From contig NZ_JBJXRG010000001.1 in the NCBI RefSeq assembly GCF_046254955.1, forward strand, positions 1,612,001-1,676,000: 64,000 nucleotides of DNA, in the 5' to 3' direction. Of the stretch, positions 41,711 through 50,431 are shown in pieces; the first letter of the stretch is position 1; each line of letters begins with the position of its first letter. The position numbers and the translations under genes are program-made. The notes beneath the pieces are model-generated. The model did not search any database. It saw only the letters and a list, made by a program, of their open reading frames with translations, and had not been told where the DNA came from. This DNA comes from Qipengyuania_C sp046254955 (GTDB lineage: Bacteria; Pseudomonadota; Alphaproteobacteria; Sphingomonadales; Sphingomonadaceae).

Positions 41711-44137
41711 TCAGAGCATCGGCTCGAGCTTCGCGCGGGCCGCTCTGATCCGGGCCACCAGGCCTTGGGGGATGTTGGCGCCGTAATTGTCGACGAATTC
41801 CTTCTCGGCGTAGTCGAGGGCTTTCATCAAATCCCGCGCGGCAGATTGGGCGGCCACGGGATTGGTGCTGCCCTTGCTGCCGATCCAGAGCGGATTGCTA
41901 TGGGCGAAGTGGGCGAATGACATGATCGGCCATCCGGTTTCGCCGCCTACGGCGCGCGCGGCAATCCAGCCGCCCTCGGGCAGGTCAATCATGCCGGAAT
42001 AGGCTTTGCTACCCCCGCCGGCGAAGCCTTTACGGGTCTCGACCACCTCGCCATTGACTACGATCTCGACCCGCTCGACCGGCCGGACACTGGCCAATTC
42101 CAGCGACCAGGTGCGCGAGCCAGAAGCGATCACATCGCCCGGTTCGTTGCCATCTACTTCGAACAGAAGCGCAGGACCTGTCGTGACGAAGCCTCTGCCA
42201 TCGCGGACCTGCTCGATTACCGCATGCAGTTCATCCTCCGATCCGGTTGCCGGGACATAGGACCTGGCAGTGCCGATCGCCGGGGTGCGGTAGAAATTGG
42301 TGAACATGTCGGTGCCCGAAGTGATGGGCATCGGCTTGCCGAGATTGAGAAAACGATACCATGCTTCGGCGGTGCCAAGCGGGCTGGTCCATTGGCAGAC
42401 CAATTCGATTGCGATGCCGTCGGTCAGGATGCCGTCGATAACGAGTTCGAGTGGCAATTCGTTGGCGGCGAGATCGGCAAAAGGATCGGCTTCGCCGCTC
42501 ACCGGATGAACATAAGACGCCAGTGCGTTTTCGGATTTCGCGAAGGGTATGACCAGTCCGTTATGCAGATCGCGGTTGCCGTAAACCGGCTCGCGCGGGC
42601 CGAAGAACCAGGGATGGAAGGCGTTCTTTGAACCGATCAGGCCGATATGGCCGTGGAAGTCCGATCGAACCTCCTGCGACAGGAGCGCAGCGGTTCCGTC
42701 GGGCGCCGAGACCATTTGGCCCAGCTTTCCGGCATCGACAAATCGGTTGTATAGATTCCATGCCATAGGAGCGGAGAAATCGAGCTGTTCGCCCTGCATC
42801 AGCAACAGGATGTCTTCTAGATCGAGGTCGTTAACCCCGCTGGCATTAAGGTGGATGTGGTGATCAGCGGAGACATAACCCGCCTCTCGCCCATCCCAGA
42901 TTTCGTCAATCACCAGAGCTGTTTGTGCGGTCTCGCCAGCGTGCACGCTGATAGTTGAATCGACCGGGATGGAAAAATGCCCCCGTGTGGCAACGACACG
43001 ATAATCACCTTCGGGAAGCGAAAATCCGGTCGATCCTTCGGTGTAGAAATAGACCGGACCGTTCTGGCTATCGACGTATGTCGGGCCATCGGGATTGACC
43101 ACCGGATGGCCATCTGCGCGTATGATGGAAAGGCGAGCCGGAGCCGCCTGTCCGGTCTCATCGCGCGTGTGAACGGTTAGATTGCCAATATCCTGCCCAT
43201 AGTCCCAGCGTTCGATCATCACTTCTGCAGGCTCGCCGCCTGAAGCGCCGATCTGCATGAGCGAAAACTGCTGCTGCTCGTCCCCCTTCACATAGTAGAT
43301 CGTCTTGCCGTCAGCCGACCATGTCGCGAACAAGGCCTTTTCGCCCCGCGGTGTCAGCCAACGCGAAAGGCTGGGCTTTTCGATATCCATCACGGCAAGC
43401 CGGACATGATTGCCGGCGCCTATCCCGTAGACGACCGCATTTTCCGTCGGATGCGTGTCCGGTTCGATAAGCGCGATCCACCCTTGCTGGTAGATCCTGC
43501 GGTCCGTCTCGCCGTCGGCGCTGATGTGCTGGATCTGGTTGCCGGGATAGGCACCCTGGAAGTAGATGAAACTGCCGTCCGCTAGCGAACGCGGCATGCG
43601 CCGCATGCGCGACTTCTCGGTCAGCTGCGTATCTTCGCCCGTTTGCAGATTGCGGCGCCACAGCTCCAGCCTGCCGCTGCGGCCCGATGCGTAGAGAAGG
43701 GCGGTACCGTCACGGGTGAATTCGGGATCGATGTCGATTGCTGGAGTATCGATGGTCCATTCGGCGCTGTCGCTGATGGATCGGATCACGATTGCGGTAT
43801 CGGTCCCGCTGTCGCGCACGAACGCGATCTGCCTACCATCTGGCGACCAGCGCGGGCGCGCATCGATGTCTTTTGTGTTGGTGAGCCGCGTGGCGACGCG
43901 CGTCTCCAGATCGAGCAACCACAGCCAGCCTTGGTGTGCGAAGGCGAGCGTCGTGCCGTCCGGAGAAGCGGCCGGATATACCGGACCCGAGGAAAGGATC
44001 GGCAGGTTTTCCTGCTCGAGATAGATCTGGTGTCCATGGCTATCCAGCTTCGGATACTGGTTGGTCCACTGCGCATTCGCCGGCGCGATGGTAAGCGCCA
44101 TCGCCATAGCAGCCGAAACTGCGAGCAACTTCTTCAC
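41711..44137 (-). CDS. Beta-propeller (TolB-like) protein fused to a CehA/McbA-type metallohydrolase
   Basis: 808 residues from the GTG at 44137 (GGGGGAGGAAG upstream; a TTG 18 bases earlier is less likely). A signal peptide (ending ANAQ) is followed by WD40/TolB-like repeats over about residues 50-320. These carry repeated SPDGTTLAFA, SPDGRQIAFV and SADGKTIYYV blades. The second half is a PHP-like hydrolase of the CehA/McbA kind, with the metal motif YVSADHHIHLNASG. The family hydrolyses esters and carbamates. Whole-protein fusion of both halves has been seen in environmental proteobacteria, but no substrate is established. Probably periplasmic. It is convergent with the TonB receptor. Confidence 0.8.
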   Translation of the reverse strand: MKKLLAVSAAMAMALTIAPANAQWTNQYPKLDSHGHQIYLEQENLPILSSGPVYPAASPDGTTLAFAHQGWLWLLDLETRVATRLTNTKDIDARPRWSPDGRQIAFVRDSGTDTAIVIRSISDSAEWTIDTPAIDIDPEFTRDGTALLYASGRSGRLELWRRNLQTGEDTQLTEKSRMRRMPRSLADGSFIYFQGAYPGNQIQHISADGETDRRIYQQGWIALIEPDTHPTENAVVYGIGAGNHVRLAVMDIEKPSLSRWLTPRGEKALFATWSADGKTIYYVKGDEQQQFSLMQIGASGGEPAEVMIERWDYGQDIGNLTVHTRDETGQAAPARLSIIRADGHPVVNPDGPTYVDSQNGPVYFYTEGSTGFSLPEGDYRVVATRGHFSIPVDSTISVHAGETAQTALVIDEIWDGREAGYVSADHHIHLNASGVNDLDLEDILLLMQGEQLDFSAPMAWNLYNRFVDAGKLGQMVSAPDGTAALLSQEVRSDFHGHIGLIGSKNAFHPWFFGPREPVYGNRDLHNGLVIPFAKSENALASYVHPVSGEADPFADLAANELPLELVIDGILTDGIAIELVCQWTSPLGTAEAWYRFLNLGKPMPITSGTDMFTNFYRTPAIGTARSYVPATGSEDELHAVIEQVRDGRGFVTTGPALLFEVDGNEPGDVIASGSRTWSLELASVRPVERVEIVVNGEVVETRKGFAGGGSKAYSGMIDLPEGGWIAARAVGGETGWPIMSFAHFAHSNPLWIGSKGSTNPVAAQSAARDLMKALDYAEKEFVDNYGANIPQGLVARIRAARAKLEPML

Positions 44138-44266
44138 GATATCTTCCTCCCCCAAGGAGCGATCAGTCGATCGACCCCGAACGAGTGCTATCTAGCAGAA
44201 GTTGCGGGAGAAGCGAGGGAGGGATGGGCGCTCAAGTAGCGCAGCAATAGCGCATGGGGAATCCAA

Positions 44267-44281
44267 TCTCACGTAGTGAGA
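44267..44281 (-). terminator. Hairpin after tRNA-Thr
   Basis: On the minus strand TCTCAC-TAC-GTGAGA begins one base after the tRNA CCA. It has no T-run, so it may be a weak terminator or a processing stem. Confidence 0.3.
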
Positions 44282-44282
44282 A

Positions 44283-44358
44283 TGGTGCCGGCTGCAGGAG
44301 TCGAACCCGCGGCCTGATGATTACAAATCAACTGCTCTACCAACTGAGCTAAGCCGGC
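44283..44358 (-). tRNA. tRNA-Thr (anticodon TGT), CCA encoded
   Basis: Read on the minus strand, the cloverleaf begins GCCGGCTTAGCTCAGTTGG and ends AGCCGGCACCA. The acceptor stem GCCGGCT pairs with AGCCGGC. The anticodon loop contains TTTGTAA with anticodon TGT. The T arm has GGTTCGA. The 3' CCA is encoded. Confidence 0.97.
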
Positions 44359-44368
44359 CCATTCTTGT

Positions 44369-44395
44369 CGCCCAACAGCTTCGCTGCTTGGGGCG
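44369..44395 (-). terminator. Hairpin between the DUF429-like gene and tRNA-Thr
   Basis: Outer arms CGCCCAA (44369-44375) and TTGGGGCG (44388-44395) pair around an inner CAGC-TTC-GCTG stem, with one bulge. It sits downstream of the DUF429-like gene on the minus strand. No clear T-run follows, so the call is moderate. Confidence 0.35.
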
Positions 44396-44409
44396 TGGGC
44401 CCGCTACAA

Positions 44410-45300
44410 TCAAACCGCACCAAAAGTCCAGCCCTCTGTGCGGGCAATCTCGTTCGTCAGACCCGTTGGATGCCACCTCGCCCTTTCACCGGCCACCAGT
44501 CGCAGCCATGCGGCGGTGACGAGCGCATCGGAAGAATGGTCATCGATATCGCCCGCCCCAGCAATTGGTGGAGAATCAAGCACGTCGAGCGCCGCGTTGA
44601 GGTCGGCAACGCTGCGCATCTTGCTGCGAGCGGAGCTGCGACCCGCTTCCATCGCGGCCAGCGTGGTATAGATTTCCACGATCGCCGATCCTTGCTGGGG
44701 CAGCGGGTCGATCGGCCAGACAGGCAGATGTCCGCGCAGTCGATTGAGCAGGCGCATCCCCGTGAGGCTGGATTTGCCCACCTGTGCCGCGCCGACGAGA
44801 TTGAAATTGGAGTAAGGCTTGCAGCCCATTGCCGCTTGCGCGTGCTCGGTCACTCGAAAGCGCCCGCGACCATGCTCCGCGCCGTCGCATCCAAAATGCT
44901 CGCCCTGCCTGCCGCCGTGGCGGCGAAAGTATGGTGCGTATCGCGCATGCTCGGTGAAGCTGGTCGCGGCGAGAAAATCGTCGCTGTCGCAAATATCATC
45001 GATCAGTGCCCACAATGCCGGGGCATCGGGCAGTAGCACTTCGTTGTGTGGGAAAAACGCGCCGCAATCGGCGTGCGGGAGCGCGATGCCGAGGTCCATG
45101 CCGACCAGCGTGTCGGGCGGCAATTCGTCTCGCAAGATGTGGAGCACCTCGCTCCGTGACCATCCGCGCGGCGGCGGCCGGACCAATACCGGCGGGCCGC
45201 CTTGTGCGTCGGCAATCGCCAGCGCGATCCCCTTATGCCGCTCGCCCGCTGCACCCGACCAGTCGATCGCGAGGAAGTGGCGAAATCGGCCCGGTGTCAT
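44410..45300 (-). CDS. DUF429-like protein of unknown function
   Basis: 296 residues. RNase-H-like acidic positions are visible: FLAIDWSGAA at the start, VGMDLGIALP, and DDHSSDALVTAAWLR near the end, the set typical of DUF429. The molecular role of this family is not established. Its start overlaps the rarA stop as ATGA, so the two are one operon. No membrane segment or signal peptide is seen. A general nuclease or housekeeping role is possible but unproven. Confidence 0.75.
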   Translation of the reverse strand: MTPGRFRHFLAIDWSGAAGERHKGIALAIADAQGGPPVLVRPPPRGWSRSEVLHILRDELPPDTLVGMDLGIALPHADCGAFFPHNEVLLPDAPALWALIDDICDSDDFLAATSFTEHARYAPYFRRHGGRQGEHFGCDGAEHGRGRFRVTEHAQAAMGCKPYSNFNLVGAAQVGKSSLTGMRLLNRLRGHLPVWPIDPLPQQGSAIVEIYTTLAAMEAGRSSARSKMRSVADLNAALDVLDSPPIAGAGDIDDHSSDALVTAAWLRLVAGERARWHPTGLTNEIARTEGWTFGAV

Positions 45301-46619
45301 TGGTTTTCTCGCTCGCGCCGCAGCTTGTCCCAGTATTCGAGCCGCTTCGCGATCTCGCGCTCGAACCCGCGTTCAACCGGCTCGTAGTAAGTCTGCGGCT
45401 CCATCTCTTCGGGCCAATAGCTGGCGCCGGAAAAGCCGTCTTCAGTGTCGGGGTCGTATTGATAGCCTTTGCCGTAGCCGACGTCCTTCATCAGCTTGGT
45501 CGGGGCGTTGAGGATATTTTGCGGAGGCATCAGGCTGCCGGTTTCCCGCGCGCTTTTCCACGCAGCTTTCTGGGCCTTGTATGCGGCGACGGATTTGGGC
45601 GCGGTGGCGAGGTAGATGCAGGCTTGTGCGATCGCCAGTTCACCCTCGGGCGAGCCGAGAAACTCGTACGCATCCTTGGCCGCAAGGCATTGGGTCAGCG
45701 CACCCGGATCAGCAAGGCCGATGTCCTCTACTGCCATCCGCACCAACCGCCGCAGCAGGTAGAGTGGCTCTTCGCCCGCGACCAGCATCCGCGCGAGGTA
45801 GTACAGCGCGGCCTGTGGATCGGACCCGCGCACCGATTTGTGCAGTGCGCTGATGAGGTTGTAATGCCCTTCGCGGTCCTTGTCGTAGACCGCGACGCGG
45901 CGTTGGAGGAACTTGCCCAGACCTTCGGGATCGAGCGGCTCCTGAACCTGCGCGGCATAGAGCGTCTCGGCCTGGTTGAGCAGGAACCGTCCATCGCCGT
46001 CTGCGCTCGCAACCAGGGCTTCGCGTGCAGCATCGGTCAAGGGCAGGGGGCCTTCCAGGGCTTCCGCCTTTTCGAGCAGTTCGGAGAGCGCTTTTGCATC
46101 GAGCCGATGCAGGATCAGCACCTGTGCGCGGCTGAGTAGCGCCGCGTTGAGCTCGAAGCTGGGGTTTTCGGTAGTCGCGCCGACCAACGTGACGGTGCCG
46201 CGTTCGACGAAAGGCAGGAAGCCGTCCTGCTGCGCGCGATTGAACCGATGGATCTCGTCCACGAAAAGAAGCGTCCGCTGGCCCGCTTTGGCGGCAGTAT
46301 CAGCAGCGGCAAAGGCCTTCTTGAGGTCGGCCACGCCCGAGAAGACCGCGCTGATCGCTTCGAATCGCATGCCGACGGCATCGGCAAGAAGGCGCGCGAT
46401 CGAGGTCTTTCCTGTGCCAGGCGGCCCCCACAGCACCATGCTGGAGAGGCGCCCGGAAGCGACCATGCGCCCGATCGCGCCTTCGGGGCCGGTCAGGTGC
46501 TGCTGCCCGACAACCTCGTCGAGCGCACGCGGGCGAAGGCGGTCCGCCAGCGGTGCATCGGCGCGCGGTTCGTCCTGCGCGGCAGAGGGAAGCGGGTCAT
46601 CGGCGAACAGATCTGACAT
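45297..46619 (-). CDS. rarA: Replication-associated recombination protein A (RarA/MgsA)
   Basis: 440 residues, usual length. AAA+ ATPase with Walker A GPPGTGKTS, Walker B LLFVDEIHRFNRAQQD, sensor region LVGATTENPSFELN, and the C-terminal RarA tetramerisation part (LISALHKSVRGSDPQAALYYLARMLVAGEEP and the following MAVEDIGLADP). RarA acts at stalled forks in maintenance of genome stability. The DUF429-like gene overlaps its stop by four bases. It is divergent from a PadR regulator gene. Confidence 0.95.
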   Translation of the reverse strand: MSDLFADDPLPSAAQDEPRADAPLADRLRPRALDEVVGQQHLTGPEGAIGRMVASGRLSSMVLWGPPGTGKTSIARLLADAVGMRFEAISAVFSGVADLKKAFAAADTAAKAGQRTLLFVDEIHRFNRAQQDGFLPFVERGTVTLVGATTENPSFELNAALLSRAQVLILHRLDAKALSELLEKAEALEGPLPLTDAAREALVASADGDGRFLLNQAETLYAAQVQEPLDPEGLGKFLQRRVAVYDKDREGHYNLISALHKSVRGSDPQAALYYLARMLVAGEEPLYLLRRLVRMAVEDIGLADPGALTQCLAAKDAYEFLGSPEGELAIAQACIYLATAPKSVAAYKAQKAAWKSARETGSLMPPQNILNAPTKLMKDVGYGKGYQYDPDTEDGFSGASYWPEEMEPQTYYEPVERGFEREIAKRLEYWDKLRRERENQ

Positions 46620-46684
46620 TGGTCGGCTGATGTAAGACGTTCGTCGGATAAATCCACAAGGGGCTTGCTAAGTAACAGATAAGA

Positions 46685-46712
46685 TATATCGTAGACCTAT
46701 CAAATTATATCG
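46685..46712. promoter_or_regulatory. Direct repeat TATATCG, candidate PadR site
   Basis: TATATCG occurs at 46685-46691 and 46706-46712, 21 bases apart (two helical turns), just before the PadR gene start at 46725. It may be an autoregulatory site, but is not a clear PadR consensus. Confidence 0.3.
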
Positions 46713-46724
46713 GGAGCTTCGAAG

Positions 46725-47339
46725 ATGACATGGAACAAAGGGCGCGGATACGGGCGTCGCTATAAGGGTTCTGACGCATGGCCTTTCATTGCCATGATGG
46801 CTGCACAAAAGGGCGGGTGGCGCGGAGGATGGGATGACGACGATGACGATGAGTGGGAAGGCCGCTCGCGCCGCCGCAAGCGCCGCGTATTCGGGCAGGG
46901 GGAGCTGCGCCTGGCACTCCTAGCCCTCATTCGTGACGAGCCGCGCCACGGCTATGAATTGATCAAGGCGATCGAAGAATTGACCGGCGGTGCCTATGCG
47001 CCAAGCCCGGGAGCCGTTTATCCGACGCTGCAGATGCTCGAAGACGAAGGCATGATCGCGGAAGCCGAAAGCGAAGGTTCCAAGAAGCCTTATGAGGCGA
47101 CACCCGATGGGATCGCCGAACTCGACGGACGTGCGGATGAAGTCGACGCGTTGATGCGGCGCCTGACGGGCATGGGCGAGAAGCGCCAACGGGTCCGCTC
47201 GCCGGACCTGTTCCGCGCGATGGGTAACCTTGCCACCGTGCTCAAGAACCGCGCCAAGGCGGGAAAGCTCGACAAGACCACCATCGACGAGATCGTCGAC
47301 ATTATCGATGAGGTCGCCAAGCGTATCGAGCGGCTCTAA
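46725..47339 (+). CDS. PadR family transcriptional regulator
   Basis: 204 residues. The first ~60 residues are unusual: rich in Gly, Trp, Arg and an Asp run (GWDDDDDDEWEGRSRRRKRR). Then comes the PadR winged helix (GELRLALLALIRDEPRHGYELIKAIEELTGGAYAPSPGAVYPTLQMLEDEGMI...KPYEATPDG, about 62-130). A C-terminal helical part is likely for dimerisation. PadR proteins usually repress a neighbouring gene and lose DNA binding on ligand binding. The small membrane protein downstream may be a target (inference). GGGAG lies about a dozen bases upstream of the ATG. Confidence 0.9.
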   Translation: MTWNKGRGYGRRYKGSDAWPFIAMMAAQKGGWRGGWDDDDDDEWEGRSRRRKRRVFGQGELRLALLALIRDEPRHGYELIKAIEELTGGAYAPSPGAVYPTLQMLEDEGMIAEAESEGSKKPYEATPDGIAELDGRADEVDALMRRLTGMGEKRQRVRSPDLFRAMGNLATVLKNRAKAGKLDKTTIDEIVDIIDEVAKRIERL

Positions 47340-47425
47340 GCCTCCCGATTGCGCCTGCGGCGAAAAACTATTAGCCTCTCTCCCATGGTCCGGACGTGTG
47401 CCGGATTGGAGAGGGGGAATTGGAA

Positions 47426-47848
47426 ATGAGCGAAACGGCTAAAGCGCCCTGGCACCTGTGGGTGGTGGGCATTCTGACATTGCTTTGGAATGGTGTTGGC
47501 ATTTGGAGCTACACCAGCACGCAGACCGGCAACCTTGATGGATTTGGCATGTCTGACGAGGCGATCGCCTACGTGACGAGCTTCCCGGCCTGGGCTGATA
47601 GTTTGTGGGCACTTGGAGTTTGGGGCGCGCTCGCAGGCTCAATCCTGCTTCTTCTGCGTTCACGCTTTGCGGTTACTGCCCTGCTTGTCTCGGTCGTAGG
47701 GCTGGTCGGTACGACCGTCTACCAGCGTGTCCTGACCGAATTGCCGGCAGATATGGCGGGCATCGGTATTCCAATCATGATTTGGGCCATCACCTTGCTG
47801 ACGCTGTGGTATGCGATGAGAATGCGCAAACAGGGCGTGCTGCGCTAA
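47426..47848 (+). CDS. Small membrane protein, unknown function
   Basis: 140 residues from the ATG at 47426, after GAGAGGGGG. It has four hydrophobic helices: WVVGILTLLWNGVGIW, WADSLWALGVWGALAGSILLLL, TALLVSVVGLVGTTVY and IPIMIWAITLLTLWYAM. No domain is recognised. It lies 86 bases after the PadR gene in the same direction. PadR-membrane-protein pairs often sense or export hydrophobic compounds, so this is a fair guess at its setting, not a function. Confidence 0.75.
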   Translation: MSETAKAPWHLWVVGILTLLWNGVGIWSYTSTQTGNLDGFGMSDEAIAYVTSFPAWADSLWALGVWGALAGSILLLLRSRFAVTALLVSVVGLVGTTVYQRVLTELPADMAGIGIPIMIWAITLLTLWYAMRMRKQGVLR

Positions 47849-47854
47849 ACCAAA

Positions 47855-49003
47855 CTAACCCCGGCGCTTCTCGATCAGGCGGATGTAGGTATCGGCGACC
47901 GATTGGTTGATTGCATCCCAGTCAAACTCCATGCTGCGCGCTTCGCCCGCCGCTCCGTGCTTGGCCCTTAGCGTGTTGTCGATGAGGTAAGGCGTAATCG
48001 CATCGGCGAACGCGGCGGGCTTGAGATTGCCCACCAGGCGTCCCGTTTCTCCATCAATTACCAGGCTCGAGCTACCCGTCGCGCCGGCGGCTACAACGGG
48101 CAATCCGCAAGCCATTGCCTCAAGAGTCACATTGCCGAAGGTTTCGGTAATAGATGGGTTGAAGAACACATCACCGCTTGCTGTCGCGCGGCCAAGGTCG
48201 GCACCGCCCTGGAAACCTACGAAAATTCCGTCCGGCAAGTTCTGCTCGAACCAGCCGCGTGCCGGGCCATCGCCGATCACCAGGACCTTGTGAGCTGTGC
48301 CCCGCTTGCGCAGTTCGGCGATAGTCTCGGCAAAGGCATCGAGACCTTTTTCCATTACGAGCCGGCCAAGGAAGGCGACGGCAATGTCGTCGTCAGACAG
48401 GCCAATGGAGCGGCGCCACTCCATGTCGCGCCGGTCGGACGAAAAGATCGTCCGGTCCACGCCGCGAGACCAGATCGAGATATCGTCGTTCATCTGCTGG
48501 TCGCGCAACACATCGACCATGCTCTGGCTCGGCGTGACGAGCGCGTCGCAGCGCAGATAGAGCTTGCGCAACCAGCTTTCGATCAGCGGTTCGAAGAAGC
48601 CCATCTTGTAGTAACGAGGATATGTTTCGAAGCGCGTGTGAACCGAAGCGATGACAGGGATGTCGCGTTCGCGAGCCCAATCCGTCGCCTTGCGGGCCGC
48701 AAAATCAGGCGAGGCAACATGGACTATGTTCGGCGCAAAACTTTCGAGGTCGTGCTTGTTCTCGCTCGATAGCCCGGTGGGTACGCGGTATTCGCTGCGT
48801 GTCGGGATCGCTATAGAAGGCACGCCGACAAGGTCTCCAGTCGGCTCGAATGATGGATTGGCCACTTTGGGAGAGTAGACACGGACTGCTGCGCCTTGGC
48901 GCAACATATACTCCATCAGCCGGTTCAGCGCCTTGTTCGCGCCGTCCGTTGTCATGTTGTAGTTGCCACTGAACAGGGCGATCCGGAGGTCGGCTATGTC
49001 CAT
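47855..49003 (-). CDS. Glycosyltransferase, GT4 family (MgtA/PimB/SqdX-like)
   Basis: 382 residues from the ATG at 49003. GT-B fold: LRIALFSGNYNMTTDGANKALNRLMEYM opens the acceptor half. PDFAARKATDWARERDIPVIASVHTRFETY follows, and the C-terminal half has LGRLVMEKGLDAFAETIA, VLVIGDGPARGWFEQNLP and the E-x7-E motif ITETFGNVTLEAMACGLPVVA. The sequence style matches GT4 enzymes that glycosylate lipids (diacylglycerol or phosphatidylinositol types), so glycolipid synthesis is more likely than exopolysaccharide here (inference). It stands alone between a convergent membrane-protein gene and the divergent serC. Confidence 0.88.
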   Translation of the reverse strand: MDIADLRIALFSGNYNMTTDGANKALNRLMEYMLRQGAAVRVYSPKVANPSFEPTGDLVGVPSIAIPTRSEYRVPTGLSSENKHDLESFAPNIVHVASPDFAARKATDWARERDIPVIASVHTRFETYPRYYKMGFFEPLIESWLRKLYLRCDALVTPSQSMVDVLRDQQMNDDISIWSRGVDRTIFSSDRRDMEWRRSIGLSDDDIAVAFLGRLVMEKGLDAFAETIAELRKRGTAHKVLVIGDGPARGWFEQNLPDGIFVGFQGGADLGRATASGDVFFNPSITETFGNVTLEAMACGLPVVAAGATGSSSLVIDGETGRLVGNLKPAAFADAITPYLIDNTLRAKHGAAGEARSMEFDWDAINQSVADTYIRLIEKRRG

Positions 49004-49183
49004 ACCGCGCAAGCCAATAGTGCCTTGCCGACCAGAAGGCGAGGGGGGAACTGTTCGTCGCCATCGCCGCACGGTCCCCCGATCGTTCCACTATCCTGCT
49101 TGACTTGCTGCAGCGCAGCACTAATGCGGCCAGCGGGCCACGCGGTCCCAACGCCGCGCGTGCTCTCTGTAAGGAGAGAATAC

Positions 49184-50338
49184 ATGACTGACGTACCCGC
49201 GCTCAAACCTGAGCGCCCGTTTTTTTCGTCCGGACCGACTGCCAAACGCAAGGGCTGGTCCGCTTCCAATCTCAAAACCGAATCGCTCGGACGCTCGCAT
49301 CGCAGCGCGCTCGGCAAGTCGCGGCTGAAGTATGCCATCGACCTGTCGAAGGAAATGCTCGGCGTGCCCGACGATTATCTCGTCGGCATCATGCCCGCTT
49401 CCGATACCGGCGCGCTCGAATGCGCGATGTGGAACATGCTGGGCCCAGATCGCCCAGCCACAGTCGCCGCGTGGGAAAGCTTTGGCAACGTCTGGATTCA
49501 GGATGCGGTCAAGCAGCTCAAGCTCCCGCAGCTGACAACGCTCGACGCCGATTACGGCGAAATTCCCGATCTGGCATCGATCCCGCAGGATAACGACGTC
49601 GTCTTTACCTGGAACGGAACGACCTCCGGCGCGAAGATCCCGAATACGGACTGGCTTGCACCGGGCCGCGAAGGCGTCGCGATCAACGATGCCACGAGCG
49701 CCGTCTTCGCGATGGAGATGGAGTGGGGCAAGCTCGATGCCACGACCTACAGCTGGCAGAAAGTGATGGGCAGCGAAGCGCAGCACGGGATGCTGGTCCT
49801 TTCGCCCAAGGCAGTAGAGCGGATCGAAAGCTACGACCCCGAATGGCCGCTGCCGAAACTGTTCCGGCTCAAGAAGGGCGACAAGATCAACCGCAGCATT
49901 TTCGAAGGTGCGACGATCAACACGCCATCGATGCTGGCGGCCGAAGACTATATCGACGCGCTCGAATGGGCGCAGGCCATGGGCGGCCGCAAGGCGATGT
50001 TCGAGCGAGCAGATGCCAACGCCAAGATCGTCACCGACTGGATCGAGGCGACGCCATGGATGCGCAATATGGTTTCCGATCCGGCCAAGCGCACCAACAC
50101 CGGCGTGTGCATGGTTTTCCAAGGCGATTGGTACGAAAGCCTCTCGGCCGACGATCAGGCCGCGGTGCCCAAGAAGATCGTTTCGATGCTCGAAGAGCGC
50201 GGAGTCGGATACGATTTCAACGGCTACCGCGACGCTCCGCCGAGCTTACGCATATGGTGCGGCGGCACGGTCGAACAGGAAGATCTGAAGCGCCTGCTTC
50301 CCTGGATCGAATGGGCCTACGAACAAGTTAAAGGCTAG
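49184..50338 (+). CDS. serC: Phosphoserine aminotransferase
   Basis: 384 residues. The start at 49184 has AAGGAGAG eight bases upstream; the frame stays open to 48896 but that part overlaps the divergent gene. PLP-dependent aminotransferase with the FSSGPTAKRKGWSASNLKTESLGRSHR opening typical of the alphaproteobacterial SerC group, and the PLP lysine in YSWQKVMGSEAQHG. It converts 3-phosphohydroxypyruvate to phosphoserine with glutamate as amino donor. It is followed by serA, the preceding step of the pathway. Confidence 0.95.
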   Translation: MTDVPALKPERPFFSSGPTAKRKGWSASNLKTESLGRSHRSALGKSRLKYAIDLSKEMLGVPDDYLVGIMPASDTGALECAMWNMLGPDRPATVAAWESFGNVWIQDAVKQLKLPQLTTLDADYGEIPDLASIPQDNDVVFTWNGTTSGAKIPNTDWLAPGREGVAINDATSAVFAMEMEWGKLDATTYSWQKVMGSEAQHGMLVLSPKAVERIESYDPEWPLPKLFRLKKGDKINRSIFEGATINTPSMLAAEDYIDALEWAQAMGGRKAMFERADANAKIVTDWIEATPWMRNMVSDPAKRTNTGVCMVFQGDWYESLSADDQAAVPKKIVSMLEERGVGYDFNGYRDAPPSLRIWCGGTVEQEDLKRLLPWIEWAYEQVKG

Positions 50339-50344
50339 GCTGAT

Positions 50345-50361
50345 TCCCCGCGCAAGGGGGA
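50345..50361. promoter_or_regulatory. Hairpin after serC
   Basis: TCCCC (50345-50349) pairs with GGGGA (50357-50361) around GCGCAAG. With the hairpin at 50393-50415 it forms a pair between serC and serA. Confidence 0.35.
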
Positions 50362-50392
50362 CATCAGGCCTCACCTTCCCAGTATTCCTAAT

Positions 50393-50415
50393 GAGCCCCC
50401 TTCCTAGGGGGGCTC
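50393..50415 (+). terminator. Strong hairpin before serA
   Basis: GAGCCCCC (50393-50400) pairs exactly with GGGGGCTC (50408-50415), loop TTCCTAG. It ends about 16 bases before the serA start codon. No T-run follows, so it may attenuate or stabilise rather than terminate. Confidence 0.45.
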
Positions 50416-50431
50416 GCGTAAGGATAGAATC

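Noticed and set aside
48896..49183. N-terminal extension of serC
   Set aside because: It overlaps the divergent glycosyltransferase. AAGGAGAG lies just before the ATG at 49184.
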